Translations under genes and position numbers: made by a program
Assembly: GCF_016427605.1 (NCBI RefSeq)
Contig: NZ_JAELXQ010000014.1
Span: 1 to 64,000, forward strand
Reading direction: 5' to 3'
DNA from: Ochrobactrum sp. Q0168
GTDB lineage: Bacteria; Pseudomonadota; Alphaproteobacteria; Rhizobiales; Rhizobiaceae
Length of the DNA: 64,000 nt
The notes under the pieces: generated by a model
What the model saw: the letters and a program-made list of their open reading frames with translations, nothing else
Told to the model about the DNA's origin: nothing
Databases searched by the model: none
Part shown: positions 17,016-26,232 of the stretch, piece by piece
How positions within the stretch are numbered: the first letter of the stretch is position 1
How the letters are laid out: every line of letters begins with the position of its first letter

Positions 17016-17019
17016 CTAG

Positions 17020-17044
17020 CTGATTGGTCCCAGCATGTGATGGT
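17020..17044 (+). repeat. IS481 left terminal inverted repeat
   Basis: It begins CTGATTGGTCCCAGC and pairs with the reverse complement of 18036-18060 at 23 of 25 positions. It is preceded directly by CTAG. Confidence 0.85.
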
Positions 17045-17076
17045 GTAGAATTGTCACCGACACAGCGGAGGGAGCT

Positions 17077-18060
17077 ATGGGCCAAATTCTCCACGGCAGC
17101 GCCAAGACCACCCACGCCATTCGAGCAGAACTACAGCGATCGAAAGCTTCGGCCGCGCAGCTCGCCGCGCGTTTCGGGATCAACGAGAAAACGGTCCTGA
17201 AGTGGCGCAAGAGGCGTTCCGTCGAAGATATGCCATGGGTCCGAAAGAGCGCTGCAGTACGGTTCTGGCGCCTGTTGAAAAGGCCGCGATCGTAGCGCTG
17301 CGGGTCCAGGCACTGTTACCGTTGGACGATGTCTATATTGCGCTCAAGGATGTCATCCCGCATTTGACCCGTTCTTCGCTGCACCGGTGCCTGCCACGCC
17401 ACGGCATATCTCGTCTGCCTAAAGGCGACCGGGGAAAAGCCCAGGAAGTTCAAAGACTACGAGGTTCTCTACTTCCATATTGACATTGCCGAGCTCCGCT
17501 ATGAGGGCGGTAAAGGCTTTCTCTTTGTCACGATTGATCGGACCAGCAAGCTGGTGTTCGCACGTATTTATCGTAAGGCCACAAAATGGGCGGCAGCCGG
17601 GTTCCTCAAGTCATTGATCAGAACAGTGCCTTACAGGATTCATACAATCCTGACGGATAATGGTGTGCAATTTGTCCAGCGAGAGCAAGGTACGAGCCTC
17701 ACTTTCCCGCATATCTTCGGGCGGGTCGCTCTTGAAAACGACATTGAGCATCGGCTGACAAAACCATATCATCCGTGGACCAATGGTCAGGCCGAGCGGA
17801 TGGTGCGGACGATCAAGGAGGGTGAAGCGGAACAGGAATTGATCCGGCGAATCAATTCCCCGCTGAACGTCAAATCTTTCCACTACAGCTCCATCAACGA
17901 AATGCGCCGGCATGTGCGTGATTGGCTGACTGCATACAACTTTGCCAAACAACTCAAAGCCTTGAAGTTCAAGACACCCTATGAAGCCATTCAGGAACTC
18001 TGGATCAAAGCCAGAGGCCTTTATCGTCAATCCGAACCATCACATGCTAGGACCAAACAG
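17077..18060 (+). pseudogene. IS481-family transposase, two frameshifts
   Basis: ATG at 17077 follows GGAGGGAGCT. The N-terminal helix-turn-helix part (M-G-Q-I-L-H-G-S-A, then F-G-I-N-E-K-T-V-L-K-W-R-K-R) is in frame 1. Near 17235 the reading shifts to frame 3 (L-T-R-S-S-L-H-R-C-L-P-R-H-G-I-S-R-L-P). Near 17440 it returns to frame 1 for the rve/DDE domain (Y-F-H-I-D-I-A-E, L-T-D-N-G-V-Q-F, N-G-Q-A-E-R-M-V-R-T). The DDE residues are therefore still present. Relative to the family consensus there is an extra in-frame stretch after T-I-K, and no stop occurs inside the element, so the frame runs out past the right repeat. It is almost certainly non-functional. Confidence 0.85.
18036..18060 (-). 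repeat. IS481 right terminal inverted repeat
   Basis: Read on the minus strand it begins CTGTTTGGTCCTAGC and matches the left repeat with two substitutions. It is followed on the plus strand by CTAG at 18061-18064. Confidence 0.85.
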
Positions 18061-18097
18061 CTAGTGGAAGCTTTCGAGCGCTTTAACACTTTTGATT

Positions 18098-19453
18098 TTA
18101 TTTCAACGTCCGAAAGCGCGCGCCGGGATGATAATCCGGCAAGCGGCTGCCGGCACCGAAGAGACGGTTGCGCAGACTGGATTTTTCGTAAGATGTCTTA
18201 TAGCGACCACGTTCCTGCAAGACGGGCACAACCAAATCGACAAAATCGTCGTAACATTCCGGCGTGACCGTACGGGCGAGATTGAAACCGTCGATTTCCC
18301 CGTCGTCGATCCAGCTTTCCAACTCATCGGCGATGACGGATGGTGTGCCGGCAATCAACGGATAACGTCCGCCAAGCGCAAGTTCTTTGAGAAGGTCGCG
18401 CTTGGTCCAGCGTTTCGTCTGCGCCAATTCGGTGGCCGACTGAATCGCGTTCGACGTTCCATATTCGATTGCATCATCGAGATCGTATCGCGAGAAATCG
18501 ATACCCGTGCTGGCCGAAAAATGCGCCAGTCCCGCTTCCGGGCTGGCATAGCTCAAATATTCCCGGCGCTTTTCCTGCGCTTCGTGCTCGGTTCGTCCTG
18601 GAATGATGGAAATTCCGATGAATATCTTGATGTCGTCTGGTTTGCGGCCTTCTGCAACAACCGCCTCGCGCAACGCCCTTGCCGTCGTACGGGCCGCGGC
18701 CTTGTCGGTAGCCGTGATGAAAATGCATTCGGCGTGCCGGGCGGCAAACCGCCGACCGCGCCCGGACGTTCCTGCCTGATAAAGAACAGGGGTCCGCTGA
18801 ACGGACGGTTCCGAGAGGTGATAGCCTTCAATCTGATAGAACGCTCCCTGATGATGGATCGGTCGGACTTTGGCAAAATCGGCATAGATGCGCGCGGCCT
18901 TGTCGGCGCGAACGGCATCGTCATTCCAGCTTCCCTCCCAGAGCTTATAGAGCACTTCCAGATAGTCCTCAGCCCTGTCGTAGCGCGTGTCATGCGCGGT
19001 CAATGCGCCCTGCCCTACAGCACGTGCGGCGCTGTCGAGATATCCGGTGACGATATTCCAGCCTATGCGCCCATCGGTCAGTTGATCGAGCGTGGAAATG
19101 CGGCGTGCAAATGTGTAGGGAGGCTCGGCATTGGCGTTGACCGTGATGCCAAAGCCAAGATTTTCCGTTACTGCGGCCATGGCCGAAACCAGCAGCAACG
19201 GGTCATTGACCGGAAGCTGGATCGACTCCTTCAAAGTCAGCTCAACCGATCTCTGATAGACGTCATAGACACCGATAATGTCGGCAAGAAAAATCCCGTC
19301 GAACAATCCGCGTTCGAGCGTCTTTGCGAGCGACGTCCAATAACTGATCTTCTTGTAGTCGGTTGACCTGTCACGCGGATGCGTCCACAGGCCATGATTA
19401 ATGTGCCCCACGCTGTTCATGTTGAACGCGTTGAGAAGTATCTGCTTTTTCAT
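18098..19453 (-). CDS. NtaA/SnaA/DszA-family LLM flavin-dependent monooxygenase
   Basis: This is a 451-residue reduced-flavin-dependent monooxygenase of the nitrilotriacetate/dibenzothiophene-sulfone type. It opens C-N or C-S bonds in organic compounds. Recognisable segments are the start M-K-K-Q-I-L-L-N-A-F-N-M, G-H-x-x-x-G-L-W near residue 18, F-L-A-D near 50, D-G-R-I-G-W-N-I-V-T near 135 and Y-Q-A-G-T-S-G-R-G near 230. A GTG 12 bp upstream (19465) is an alternative start. It is the last gene of the leftward metQNI-sfnB-sfnB operon. The IS481 element begins just beyond its stop but the gene is intact. Confidence 0.88.
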   Translation of the reverse strand: MKKQILLNAFNMNSVGHINHGLWTHPRDRSTDYKKISYWTSLAKTLERGLFDGIFLADIIGVYDVYQRSVELTLKESIQLPVNDPLLLVSAMAAVTENLGFGITVNANAEPPYTFARRISTLDQLTDGRIGWNIVTGYLDSAARAVGQGALTAHDTRYDRAEDYLEVLYKLWEGSWNDDAVRADKAARIYADFAKVRPIHHQGAFYQIEGYHLSEPSVQRTPVLYQAGTSGRGRRFAARHAECIFITATDKAAARTTARALREAVVAEGRKPDDIKIFIGISIIPGRTEHEAQEKRREYLSYASPEAGLAHFSASTGIDFSRYDLDDAIEYGTSNAIQSATELAQTKRWTKRDLLKELALGGRYPLIAGTPSVIADELESWIDDGEIDGFNLARTVTPECYDDFVDLVVPVLQERGRYKTSYEKSSLRNRLFGAGSRLPDYHPGARFRTLK

Positions 19454-19471
19454 TGCTGTTGTCACTAATCG

Positions 19472-20707
19472 CTAGATCGCGCCATGGCGCGGTGGACGCT
19501 TGCCATTCAGGTGAAAGTTTCCGACCGCCTGATATTTCCAGCGCACCGGATCATGAAGCGTATGTGTGCGGGCATTTCGCCAATAACGATCAAGATTGTC
19601 TTCCGACTGCGTTGAAGAAGTGCCCGAAAGCTCGAACAGTTTGTTGGCTGCCAGCAAACTCGCTTTGGTCGTGAGGATGCGAGCCTTGGCCACAGCAATC
19701 GAAGCGCGGGCAACACTGTCTTCATCCGGAGCCTGCTGCGCTTCATCCACCGAAGCAGCGGCGCGCTCCACCAAGGCTTCGGCTGCCCGCAGCCGCACGC
19801 GAACATGGCCAATCTGGTGCAACAGGAGCGGATCGTCGGAAGCTTTCTCGACATTCGCATCCAGCCATGGGCGTGATCGTTCGCGAACAAAACGCAATGT
19901 TTCTTCAAATGCACCGAAGCCAATACCGAGATCGATTGCAGCGTGCATGATCTGGGCGTGGGGGCCAATGGTCGTCGCGCGATCGAACGAAGCCTTGAAA
20001 GGCACGATCCAGTCTGGCTCGACTTGCACATTCTCGAAAAGGACGGATCCGCTCCCCGTCACACGCTGCCCGAACCCGTCCCAGTCGTCGATAATCGTTA
20101 CGCCCAGTGCATTGCGCGGGATAAATGCGAGATAGCTCACATCTTCGCCGCCTTCTTCGGCCACGACCAGGGTGGGAATCCAGTGGGCGTAAATTGCGCC
20201 GGTGCAATAGAATTTCTCGCCGCGAACGTACCAGCTCGTCCCATCGCGAACCAGACGGGTACGGCGCTTGAAATCGCGCTTACCGATTTCGGCAAGAGCG
20301 TTTCCAAAGCGATCTCCGGCCAGCACCCGCCCGAAGAAAAACCGTTTCTGCTCTTCCGAACCGCCGACGCGCAGCACCTCGAGCGCATAGAAATGGTTCT
20401 GGGGGATTTGTGCCAGCGAGCCGTCTGCCGCAGCAATGATCGCGATGATCCGCGCCAGGGTAACGGTAGAAACTTCGGCTCCGCCATAGGCCCTCGGCAC
20501 CGTCACCCCCCAAAAGCCGCTGGCGCTATATGTTTCCAGTTCGCTCCAGGGCAGCAATCGCCCGGCATCACGCGCGCTTGCAGTGCGGGCAAATTCGACC
20601 GCCAATTGTCTGGCTGCGGCGATCGCCTCGCCATCGCTAGCTATCAAGGTGGGCCGTGCAGCGGCTTCTGGGGCTGCATGCGTGGCTGGTTGAGACCGTG
20701 CATTCAT
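19472..20707 (-). CDS. SfnB-like sulfur-acquisition flavoprotein (copy B)
   Basis: This is a 411-residue acyl-CoA dehydrogenase-fold protein of the SfnB family, linked to dimethyl-sulfone and other organosulfur use. Motifs are V-P-R-A-Y-G-G near residue 75, I-P-Q-N-H-F near 110, K-F-Y-C-T-G-A near 170 and the C-terminal R-Y-W-R-N-A-R-T-H-T-L-H-D-P-V-R-W-K-Y, typical of SfnB/DszC. The start at 20707 is preceded by GAGGCGGA; an upstream in-frame ATG at 20734 would overlap the previous gene by 10 bp. It is a tandem paralogue of the next gene (20725-21972). Confidence 0.88.
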   Translation of the reverse strand: MNARSQPATHAAPEAAARPTLIASDGEAIAAARQLAVEFARTASARDAGRLLPWSELETYSASGFWGVTVPRAYGGAEVSTVTLARIIAIIAAADGSLAQIPQNHFYALEVLRVGGSEEQKRFFFGRVLAGDRFGNALAEIGKRDFKRRTRLVRDGTSWYVRGEKFYCTGAIYAHWIPTLVVAEEGGEDVSYLAFIPRNALGVTIIDDWDGFGQRVTGSGSVLFENVQVEPDWIVPFKASFDRATTIGPHAQIMHAAIDLGIGFGAFEETLRFVRERSRPWLDANVEKASDDPLLLHQIGHVRVRLRAAEALVERAAASVDEAQQAPDEDSVARASIAVAKARILTTKASLLAANKLFELSGTSSTQSEDNLDRYWRNARTHTLHDPVRWKYQAVGNFHLNGKRPPRHGAI

Positions 20708-20724
20708 CGCTTCGTCCGCCTCTA

Positions 20725-21972
20725 TCAGTTCCATTGATGGCGTACCGGAAGGGCACCATTCAGATAATAATTTCCGAGAAGATGATACTTCCAGCGCACC
20801 GGATCGTGCAGTGTATGCACCCGCGCATTGCGCCAATGCCGGTCGAGCCCATGCGCTGCACGCGTGGCGCTCGATCCGGCAAGGTCGAAAAGCTTTTCAC
20901 TGGCTTCGAGCACGATTTCGGTCGTGAGGATTTTCGCCTCAGCCACAGCAACCGAGGCTTTTGCACTGGTTTCCGCAGTGACGGGCTGCACACTCAATGC
21001 GTCCAGAATACCGGCAGCATGATGCAGTAACGCCTGCGCTGCTTCCAGTTCCGTCTCCAGATGGCCGATTTCATGAATGATGGTCGGATCGTCCGCAGCT
21101 CTTTCCAGGCCCGAATCCATCCAGGGTCGCGCGCGGTCACGGACAAAAGCCATTGTTTCGTCGATGGCGGCACGCGCGATACCCGCGTCGATTGCCGCCT
21201 GAATAATCTGGGAAATCGGCCCCCACAGCCCCGGCTGATCGGCAGCGGGCCAGACGGGCACGACCTGTATCGGCTCTATCGGAACATCATCGAATTCCAC
21301 CGTTCCACTCGCTGTCGTACGCTGACCGAAGGACGACCAGTCGTCAATGACAGTCAGCCCCGGGGCATCGAAACGAGCCCACACTTGCACGGGGCGACCT
21401 TCGTCATCGATAGCGCGCGTCGGAATCCAGTGTGCAAACAATGCGCCCGTCGAGTAAAATCGCTGTCCGGTGAGCCTTAATCCTCCAGGCTTGGCTGTTA
21501 CACGTGTCGCGACATGGCTAATCGACTTGCGTCCCCGTTCAGGACCCGCATTACCGATCCGCTCTCCTTTAAGGACATCGGCATAGAAGCGCTGTTTTTG
21601 TTCTTCCGAACCGAGATCGCGCAAAAGCGCCAGCACGCCAAAATGGTTTTGCGGAATCTGCCCGAGCGAAGGATCTGCGGCGCAGAGAATTTCAAACACG
21701 CGAACCAGCGTTACGAAGGAAAGTTCGGGGCCGCCATAGGCTTTCGGCACGGTAATGGTTCCCAGGCCGCTTGCGCTATAGGCTTCGATTTCATCCCATG
21801 GCAGAATGCGGTGTTTATCGCGCAGGGCCGCATTCTTGGCAAAACGGCTTGCCAGCGTTTCGGCTGCGTCAATAGCCTCTTCGTCCGTTGCAATCGGGCG
21901 CACCGCCGTTGCCGGCGCGGGGCGTCTGGTATGATTGGCGCGACGCTCCGCGACGATGCTCTTCCTGCCCAT
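20725..21972 (-). CDS. SfnB-like sulfur-acquisition flavoprotein (copy C)
   Basis: This is a 415-residue SfnB-family flavoprotein with GAGGAG 6-8 bp before ATG. It has the same landmarks as copy B: V-P-K-A-Y-G-G, L-G-Q-I-P-Q-N-H-F, Q-R-F-Y-S-T-G-A, and the C-terminal R-H-W-R-N-A-R-V-H-T-L-H-D-P-V-R-W-K-Y. The tandem arrangement with copy B suggests gene duplication, with either different substrates or a hetero-oligomer. It lies 18 bp downstream of metI, in one leftward operon with the methionine-type importer and the NtaA-like monooxygenase. Confidence 0.88.
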   Translation of the reverse strand: MGRKSIVAERRANHTRRPAPATAVRPIATDEEAIDAAETLASRFAKNAALRDKHRILPWDEIEAYSASGLGTITVPKAYGGPELSFVTLVRVFEILCAADPSLGQIPQNHFGVLALLRDLGSEEQKQRFYADVLKGERIGNAGPERGRKSISHVATRVTAKPGGLRLTGQRFYSTGALFAHWIPTRAIDDEGRPVQVWARFDAPGLTVIDDWSSFGQRTTASGTVEFDDVPIEPIQVVPVWPAADQPGLWGPISQIIQAAIDAGIARAAIDETMAFVRDRARPWMDSGLERAADDPTIIHEIGHLETELEAAQALLHHAAGILDALSVQPVTAETSAKASVAVAEAKILTTEIVLEASEKLFDLAGSSATRAAHGLDRHWRNARVHTLHDPVRWKYHLLGNYYLNGALPVRHQWN

Positions 21973-21990
21973 TCAATTCTCCTCGTTCAT

Positions 21991-22644
21991 CTATCGATTG
22001 CGCAATCGCTGTACCGCAAAGTCACCTGCGAACTGCACGATTGTGACCATGGCAATCAGCACTACGATAACGGCCAGCATGACGGTCGTATCGAACCGCT
22101 GATAGCCATAACGAATAGCCATGTCGCCCAGCCCGCCAGCTCCGACGGCGCCCGCCATCGCCGAAGCGCCGATCATGGTCACGACCGTTATGGTAAAACC
22201 GCCTACGATACCGGGAAGCGCTTCAGGAAGTAGCACATGACGCACGATGTGCCATTTGCGGCAGCCCATCGCCTGAGCAGCCTCGATCAGGCCCTTGTCC
22301 ACTTCGCGCAGGCTGACTTCCGCGATACGCGCAAAGAATGGCGTCGCGCTGATCGACAGGGGAACAATGGCTGCCCACACGCCAATCGTAGTACCCGTCA
22401 CAAGTCGGGTCAGCGGCAACAGCGCCACCAGAAGGACAATGAAAGGCGTGGCGCGAAATCCGTTGACGACAGCAGAAATGATCCGGTTCAACTTTGGCGC
22501 CTCGAAGAAGCCGCCGGGTGACGAAACAACCAGAAACACCGCGATGGGAATTCCGATCACCAGCGCAATCAATGCCGACACACCAACCATATGGACCGTA
22601 TCGATAAATGCCAGCCAGAGGCGGCTATACATTGCGGCGGACAT
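21991..22644 (-). CDS. metI: MetI-type ABC permease
   Basis: This is a 217-residue permease of the D/L-methionine importer family with five hydrophobic segments. The coupling motif is [14 protein letters not shown] followed by [10 protein letters not shown], and [12 protein letters not shown] is typical of MetI. Its start overlaps the metN stop by 20 bp. Because it is co-transcribed with SfnB and NtaA-like enzymes, the physiological ligand may be an organosulfur compound other than methionine. Confidence 0.92.
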   Translation of the reverse strand: MSAAMYSRLWLAFIDTVHMVGVSALIALVIGIPIAVFLVVSSPGGFFEAPKLNRIISAVVNGFRATPFIVLLVALLPLTRLVTGTTIGVWAAIVPLSISATPFFARIAEVSLREVDKGLIEAAQAMGCRKWHIVRHVLLPEALPGIVGGFTITVVTMIGASAMAGAVGAGGLGDMAIRYGYQRFDTTVMLAVIVVLIAMVTIVQFAGDFAVQRLRNR

Positions 22645-23761
22645 AACCGAGTATCCTCACGCTGCCGACCTGCCCGCGCAGGGCGTCGATATTTTCAGGC
22701 ACAACATCCCTCGCCGCGATCAGAAGCGTTCCATGAGCATGTCCCTGGATACGGTCGATGGAACCGTGCAGCAGGCTGAGAGAGCAGCCTAGCACCGTTG
22801 CCAATTGCGAAAGGTCCGGTCCGGCTCGCTCCCCGCCCGTATAGCGAATTTCCAGAACCGTCTCACCGCCGCTTACGGGCGAGGTCTCAAGATCAGCCGC
22901 GATATCGTCGGGCACGTCATGCTTCAGCGGTTGCAGCAAGGCGCGCGTAGCCGCATGTTGCGGCGCACCGAAGACCTGCCAGACCGGCCCCTTCTCGGCA
23001 ATGCGGCCCTCTTCCAGAACAAGAACATTGTCGCAAATCTCACGGATAACGCTCATTTCATGTGTGATGAGAACGACCGTTAATCCCAGCCTGCGATTGA
23101 TATCCTTCAGCAGTTGCAGAATGGAAAGCGTTGTCTCCGGATCGAGTGCCGATGTTGCCTCGTCGCACAGCAAGATTTCGGGCTTGTGCACAAGCGCGCG
23201 GGCAATGCCGACGCGCTGTTTTTGCCCGCCGGAAAGACGAGACGGGTAGACGTTATGCTTGCCCTCCAAACCGACCAGAGCCAACACTTCGTCCACCCGT
23301 TCGTTGATTTGCGGTCTCGGCACCCCGGCGACTATCAGAGGAAGCGCCACGTTCTGCCAGACTGTCTTGGCGGACAGGAGATTGAAATGCTGGAAAATCA
23401 TGCCGATACGGCGGCGCAACGCAACAAGTCCGTTTTCATCCAGACGCCCGATGTCCTGTCCATCGACGAGGACACGGCCTTCTGTCGGCTCCTCCAGGCG
23501 ATTGATCGTTCGAAGCAGGCTGGATTTACCTGCCCCGCTTCGACCGATTATGCCGAATATGCCACCGGCGGGGATCGCAAGATCAATGGCTTCAAGTGCA
23601 TTCACTGAACCGACGGATGAGACATAGGTTTTGCTCAGCCGTTCGAAACTGACCGAACCGGCGCGGATCGCAGGAGCGACGGCTGATGTCGCCACCGCCA
23701 TTGCTGCGGAACGTATCGGCCTTGCCGTCGTCCCGAAAACCTCTCCGCTCAGTGCTGCCAT
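22625..23761 (-). CDS. metN: MetN-type ABC ATPase with C-terminal NIL domain
   Basis: This is a 378-residue ATPase. Walker A is G-R-S-G-A-G-K-S (73-80), the signature is L-S-G-G-Q-K-Q-R, and Walker B is [13 protein letters not shown], the sequence typical of MetN. The last about 90 residues form an NIL ligand-sensing domain, which in MetN binds methionine and inhibits transport. The first about 33 residues are an Ala-rich extension; an internal ATG at 23701 is an alternative start. The start overlaps the metQ stop by 13 bp. Confidence 0.93.
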   Translation of the reverse strand: MAALSGEVFGTTARPIRSAAMAVATSAVAPAIRAGSVSFERLSKTYVSSVGSVNALEAIDLAIPAGGIFGIIGRSGAGKSSLLRTINRLEEPTEGRVLVDGQDIGRLDENGLVALRRRIGMIFQHFNLLSAKTVWQNVALPLIVAGVPRPQINERVDEVLALVGLEGKHNVYPSRLSGGQKQRVGIARALVHKPEILLCDEATSALDPETTLSILQLLKDINRRLGLTVVLITHEMSVIREICDNVLVLEEGRIAEKGPVWQVFGAPQHAATRALLQPLKHDVPDDIAADLETSPVSGGETVLEIRYTGGERAGPDLSQLATVLGCSLSLLHGSIDRIQGHAHGTLLIAARDVVPENIDALRGQVGSVRILGYVRRNV

Positions 23762-24555
23762 GAGAGCGTGTAGAGATTGCCGTTGGAATGGTAGGCCTTG
23801 TCGGCAGCCTGACGGACAGCATCCGAATGCTGATAAAGCTCCACCAATTTCTTGAGTGTCGGGTCGTCCTTGCGATCTTCCTTAACCGCGAACAAAATCG
23901 CAAAACGACGGTCATCGATGCCCGAATAGAGCAGCCCTGAACCCGGATCGAACAGACCGGAAGCGGCGATGAAATGCGGATAACCGAGCGCCAGATCGAC
24001 ATCGCCGGTTACTCGCGCCAGTTGTGGACCCTCAACCTCGGTGAAGGTGAGGTTTTTCGGGTTCTCAACAATATCGTCAAGCGTGCCCTGAAAGCCGACG
24101 CCTTCCCGCAGCTTGATCAGACCGGCCTTCTCGATCAACAGCAGTCCGCGCCCCTGATTGACCGGGTCATTGGCAATCGCGACTTTTCCATTCTGCGGTA
24201 TCTCATCGAAGCTTTTGTGCTTGAGCGAATAAAGTCCAATATTGGCAAGAATGCCCGTTCCGACGTCACTCAGCTTGTAACCACGGTCCTTGATCGCATT
24301 ATCGAGAAACGGACGATGCTGGAAATAATTGACATCGATATCCCCGGCATCCAGCGCAACATTCGGCGTGGTCCAGTCGGTGAATTCGACAGGCTGGATT
24401 TCAATACCCGCTGCCTTCGCTTCGGGTAAAAGCGCCTCGACCGTTTCGGCGTAAGCTCCCGGCACGACCCCTATCTTCACCGTCTCGGCATGAGCCGCAG
24501 CCGTAACCGATAATGCAAGTGTCGCAACGACACTGAAAATCGCTAATTTCATCAT
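23749..24555 (-). CDS. metQ: MetQ/NlpA-family substrate-binding protein
   Basis: This is a 268-residue binding protein of the methionine importer family. The signal peptide ends at A-A-H-A-E-T and there is no lipobox cysteine, so it is periplasmic rather than lipid-anchored. The family features are [15 protein letters not shown] near residue 75, [15 protein letters not shown] near 125 and Y-P-H-F near 195. GAGGGGATT precedes the ATG pair. It is the first gene of the operon metQ-metN-metI-sfnB-sfnB-ntaA-like. Confidence 0.92.
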   Translation of the reverse strand: MMKLAIFSVVATLALSVTAAAHAETVKIGVVPGAYAETVEALLPEAKAAGIEIQPVEFTDWTTPNVALDAGDIDVNYFQHRPFLDNAIKDRGYKLSDVGTGILANIGLYSLKHKSFDEIPQNGKVAIANDPVNQGRGLLLIEKAGLIKLREGVGFQGTLDDIVENPKNLTFTEVEGPQLARVTGDVDLALGYPHFIAASGLFDPGSGLLYSGIDDRRFAILFAVKEDRKDDPTLKKLVELYQHSDAVRQAADKAYHSNGNLYTLSWQH

Positions 24556-25242
24556 AATCCCCTCGTCGGAGTGGCGATTTCGGACAGCGGTTGCAATCTC
24601 TGCTTCCGTTGATCGTCACACGGCCCTAAATAGCTTCGCCGAGCAGATTTTCAGGCCTAAACTCGCGCTTGATGGAAGGTTAATCGATATTTTCTATAAA
24701 AAAAGTATTCTATTTTCAAACTTGCGCTCAGCGAAGAAAATCCATTCCAAAAATGCAAGCCACCGAAACATTGGGTACAACAAGGAAGAAACGAAACAGT
24801 TATCCCGACAAGGAGAGCAAAGCTCGTGCCGGTTCCGCTTACGGGAAACAGCACGTTCAATCTAAATGGAGTACTGAACTTGCTGATAGAAAATCTCCAT
24901 TTCGGCGACAAACCGGCCAAAAGAAATTAAATCTAAAATTTCTGACACCGCGCAGCGACGCATTTCTTTATGACGCCCCACCTCTCTGCAACGATAAGAT
25001 ATGGATAATATCAAGGTCATATATCTTATTATCGCTGCGCTGCCGTTTTTGTGCTGGGCGCTGATCCTGTGGGTAATTTCCTTACCTCAGACAGCAAAGC
25101 GATCGGAGGACAACAGAGGTCTGTTGGTGCCGAACAATGAATGTCCGATTGAGGTTATCGCCAATCCATACGGATTGGTTTTTCCCCTCGTCTTAGTAGA
25201 ACCCGCCCGCAGTCAACCATACGTCTCCGGTAATAACTGGCG
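24556..25242. other. Intergenic region upstream of metQ
   Basis: The leftward promoter for metQ should lie in the AT-rich part near 24680-24720, where the minus strand reads AAAATAGAATAC then TTTTTATAGAAAATAT, loosely reminiscent of the conserved blocks elsewhere. No riboswitch fold is evident to me. A possible 81-codon frame at 25001-25246 begins with one hydrophobic segment (residues 6-27) but has no ribosome site and runs into an IS remnant, so I do not call it a gene. Confidence 0.4.
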
Positions 25243-25356
25243 CTAGTGGACTAGAACTATCAATAAACCGACTGCAGCAATTGTGACGAAGCCGAAGCAG
25301 GGATCTTGAGTCTTGTCGTATCGGGTTGCGACCAGACGCCAGTTGTTGGGCTTATG
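25243..25356 (-). pseudogene. Remnant of an IS5-family transposase C terminus
   Basis: On the minus strand a frame ending at 25243-25245 reads N-N-W-R-L-V-A-T-R-Y-D-K-T, then a hydrophobic tail. The R-x-x-A-T-R-Y-D-K segment is the same hallmark seen in the transposase tail at the left edge of the window. The frame stays open upstream to about 25497 but without transposase resemblance or a start codon. The catalytic residues are absent, so only a fragment remains. Confidence 0.4.
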
Positions 25357-25493
25357 GCAGTGTTTATTCTTTAATTGCAGCAACGCATTGGCCCTTGGAC
25401 GAACTGATCCATCCTGAAATTCGGCGACATTGACGATATGGAGATCGCAGTCGAGATCATCGGCGGGAAGCGTAACGGGGTCTATTACCTGTA

Positions 25494-25508
25494 AATAGAC
25501 TATCTATT
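25494..25508. promoter_or_regulatory. Candidate Rrf2 operator
   Basis: AATAGA-CTA-TCTATT is a perfect 6-bp inverted repeat about 60 bp before the Rrf2 start. A further TCTATT lies just upstream (25481-25486). AATAGA-like words also occur in the conserved promoter block at 696-744. The position suits autoregulation. Confidence 0.4.
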
Positions 25509-25567
25509 CACTCAATTTCGTGCAAAAGCATGCGCGCCAACCATTGGCGACTATCGGTGGAGTGTTC

Positions 25568-26032
25568 ATGCTGACGAAGAAGGGCAAATATGGTTTGAAA
25601 GCACTGGCGCATCTTGCCTTGCTTGAACCCGGCGAAAGCGCGTTCGTCGCCGAGATTGCTTCCAGGAACAATATCTCCAAAAAATTTCTCGACGCGATTC
25701 TTCTGGAACTGCGCAACGACGGCATCCTGCGTTCCAAAAAGGGCCCCGGTGGCGGCTATAGCCTTTCCAAACCGGCAGCCGATATCACGATAGGCCAGGT
25801 GGTCCGCGTTCTCGACGGACCGCTCGCACCCATCCGCTGCGCAAGCCGCATGGCGTATCAGCCCTGCGAAGATTGCGAAGATCACCGCGCCTGTCAGGTG
25901 CGCCGGTCAATGCTGCTCGTGCGCGAAGCCATCGCCGGCGTTCTTGATTCCATGACGCTGGAACAATTCGCCCGCAACGGTGGCCTCGAAGACGACAGCA
26001 CCGCGCCGGAATGGGCCAAGTTAAGCGCCTAA
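25568..26032 (+). CDS. Rrf2-family transcriptional regulator with cysteine cluster
   Basis: This is a 154-residue regulator. The winged helix-turn-helix covers residues 1-70, with K-Y-G-L-K-A-L-A-H-L-A and the wing S-K-K-G-P-G-G-G-Y-S-L. Four cysteines at residues 91, 100, 103 and 109 could hold an Fe-S cluster or sense redox/sulfur state, as in IscR, RirA or NsrR, although the spacing differs from those. I chose the ATG at 25568; the frame extends 48 bp further upstream but Rrf2 proteins start with this M-L-T-K-K-G-type segment. It lies between two organosulfur operons and is a candidate regulator of them (inference; compare CymR, an Rrf2 regulator of sulfur genes in Firmicutes). Confidence 0.9.
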   Translation: MLTKKGKYGLKALAHLALLEPGESAFVAEIASRNNISKKFLDAILLELRNDGILRSKKGPGGGYSLSKPAADITIGQVVRVLDGPLAPIRCASRMAYQPCEDCEDHRACQVRRSMLLVREAIAGVLDSMTLEQFARNGGLEDDSTAPEWAKLSA

Positions 26033-26232
26033 ACTCAGCCTGATATAATGCCTCAAAGCCTCTAGCAGTTGCGCTGTCGGCTAAATCGCGCATCTTTAGC
26101 GTCGAGTTTTTCAAATAATTACCGTGCGGCGCTTAGATGAAGCGTCAGTAGTTCAGGAGGGGCCAGCGCAATATTCGTACAAACCACCATTATCGACAGT
26201 GGCTGCCATCCTGACTACGCTCATGAATACCT

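Larger units (their letters stand above)
17020..18060 (+). mobile_element. IS481-family insertion sequence with intact ends, inactive transposase
   Basis: This 1041-bp element is bounded by 25-bp terminal inverted repeats (17020-17044 and 18036-18060, two mismatches) and flanked on both sides by CTAG (17016-17019 and 18061-18064). CTAG is the known preferred and duplicated target of IS481-type elements. The only gene is an IS481-type transposase broken by two frameshifts. The element sits between the SsuD-operon promoter and the end of the NtaA-like gene and does not interrupt a recognisable gene. Confidence 0.85.

Noticed and set aside
16714-17019. 101-codon frame before the IS481 element
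   Set aside because: No recognisable domain and it ends exactly at the edge of the IS; likely chance.
24556-24720. Possible SAM-type riboswitch upstream of metQ
   Set aside because: I could not find a consistent conserved stem/pseudoknot; a covariance-model search would be needed and I see no positive sign.
25001-25246. 81-codon frame with one N-terminal hydrophobic segment
   Set aside because: No ribosome site and the 3' part overlaps an IS5-type remnant on the other strand; not enough support for a membrane microprotein.
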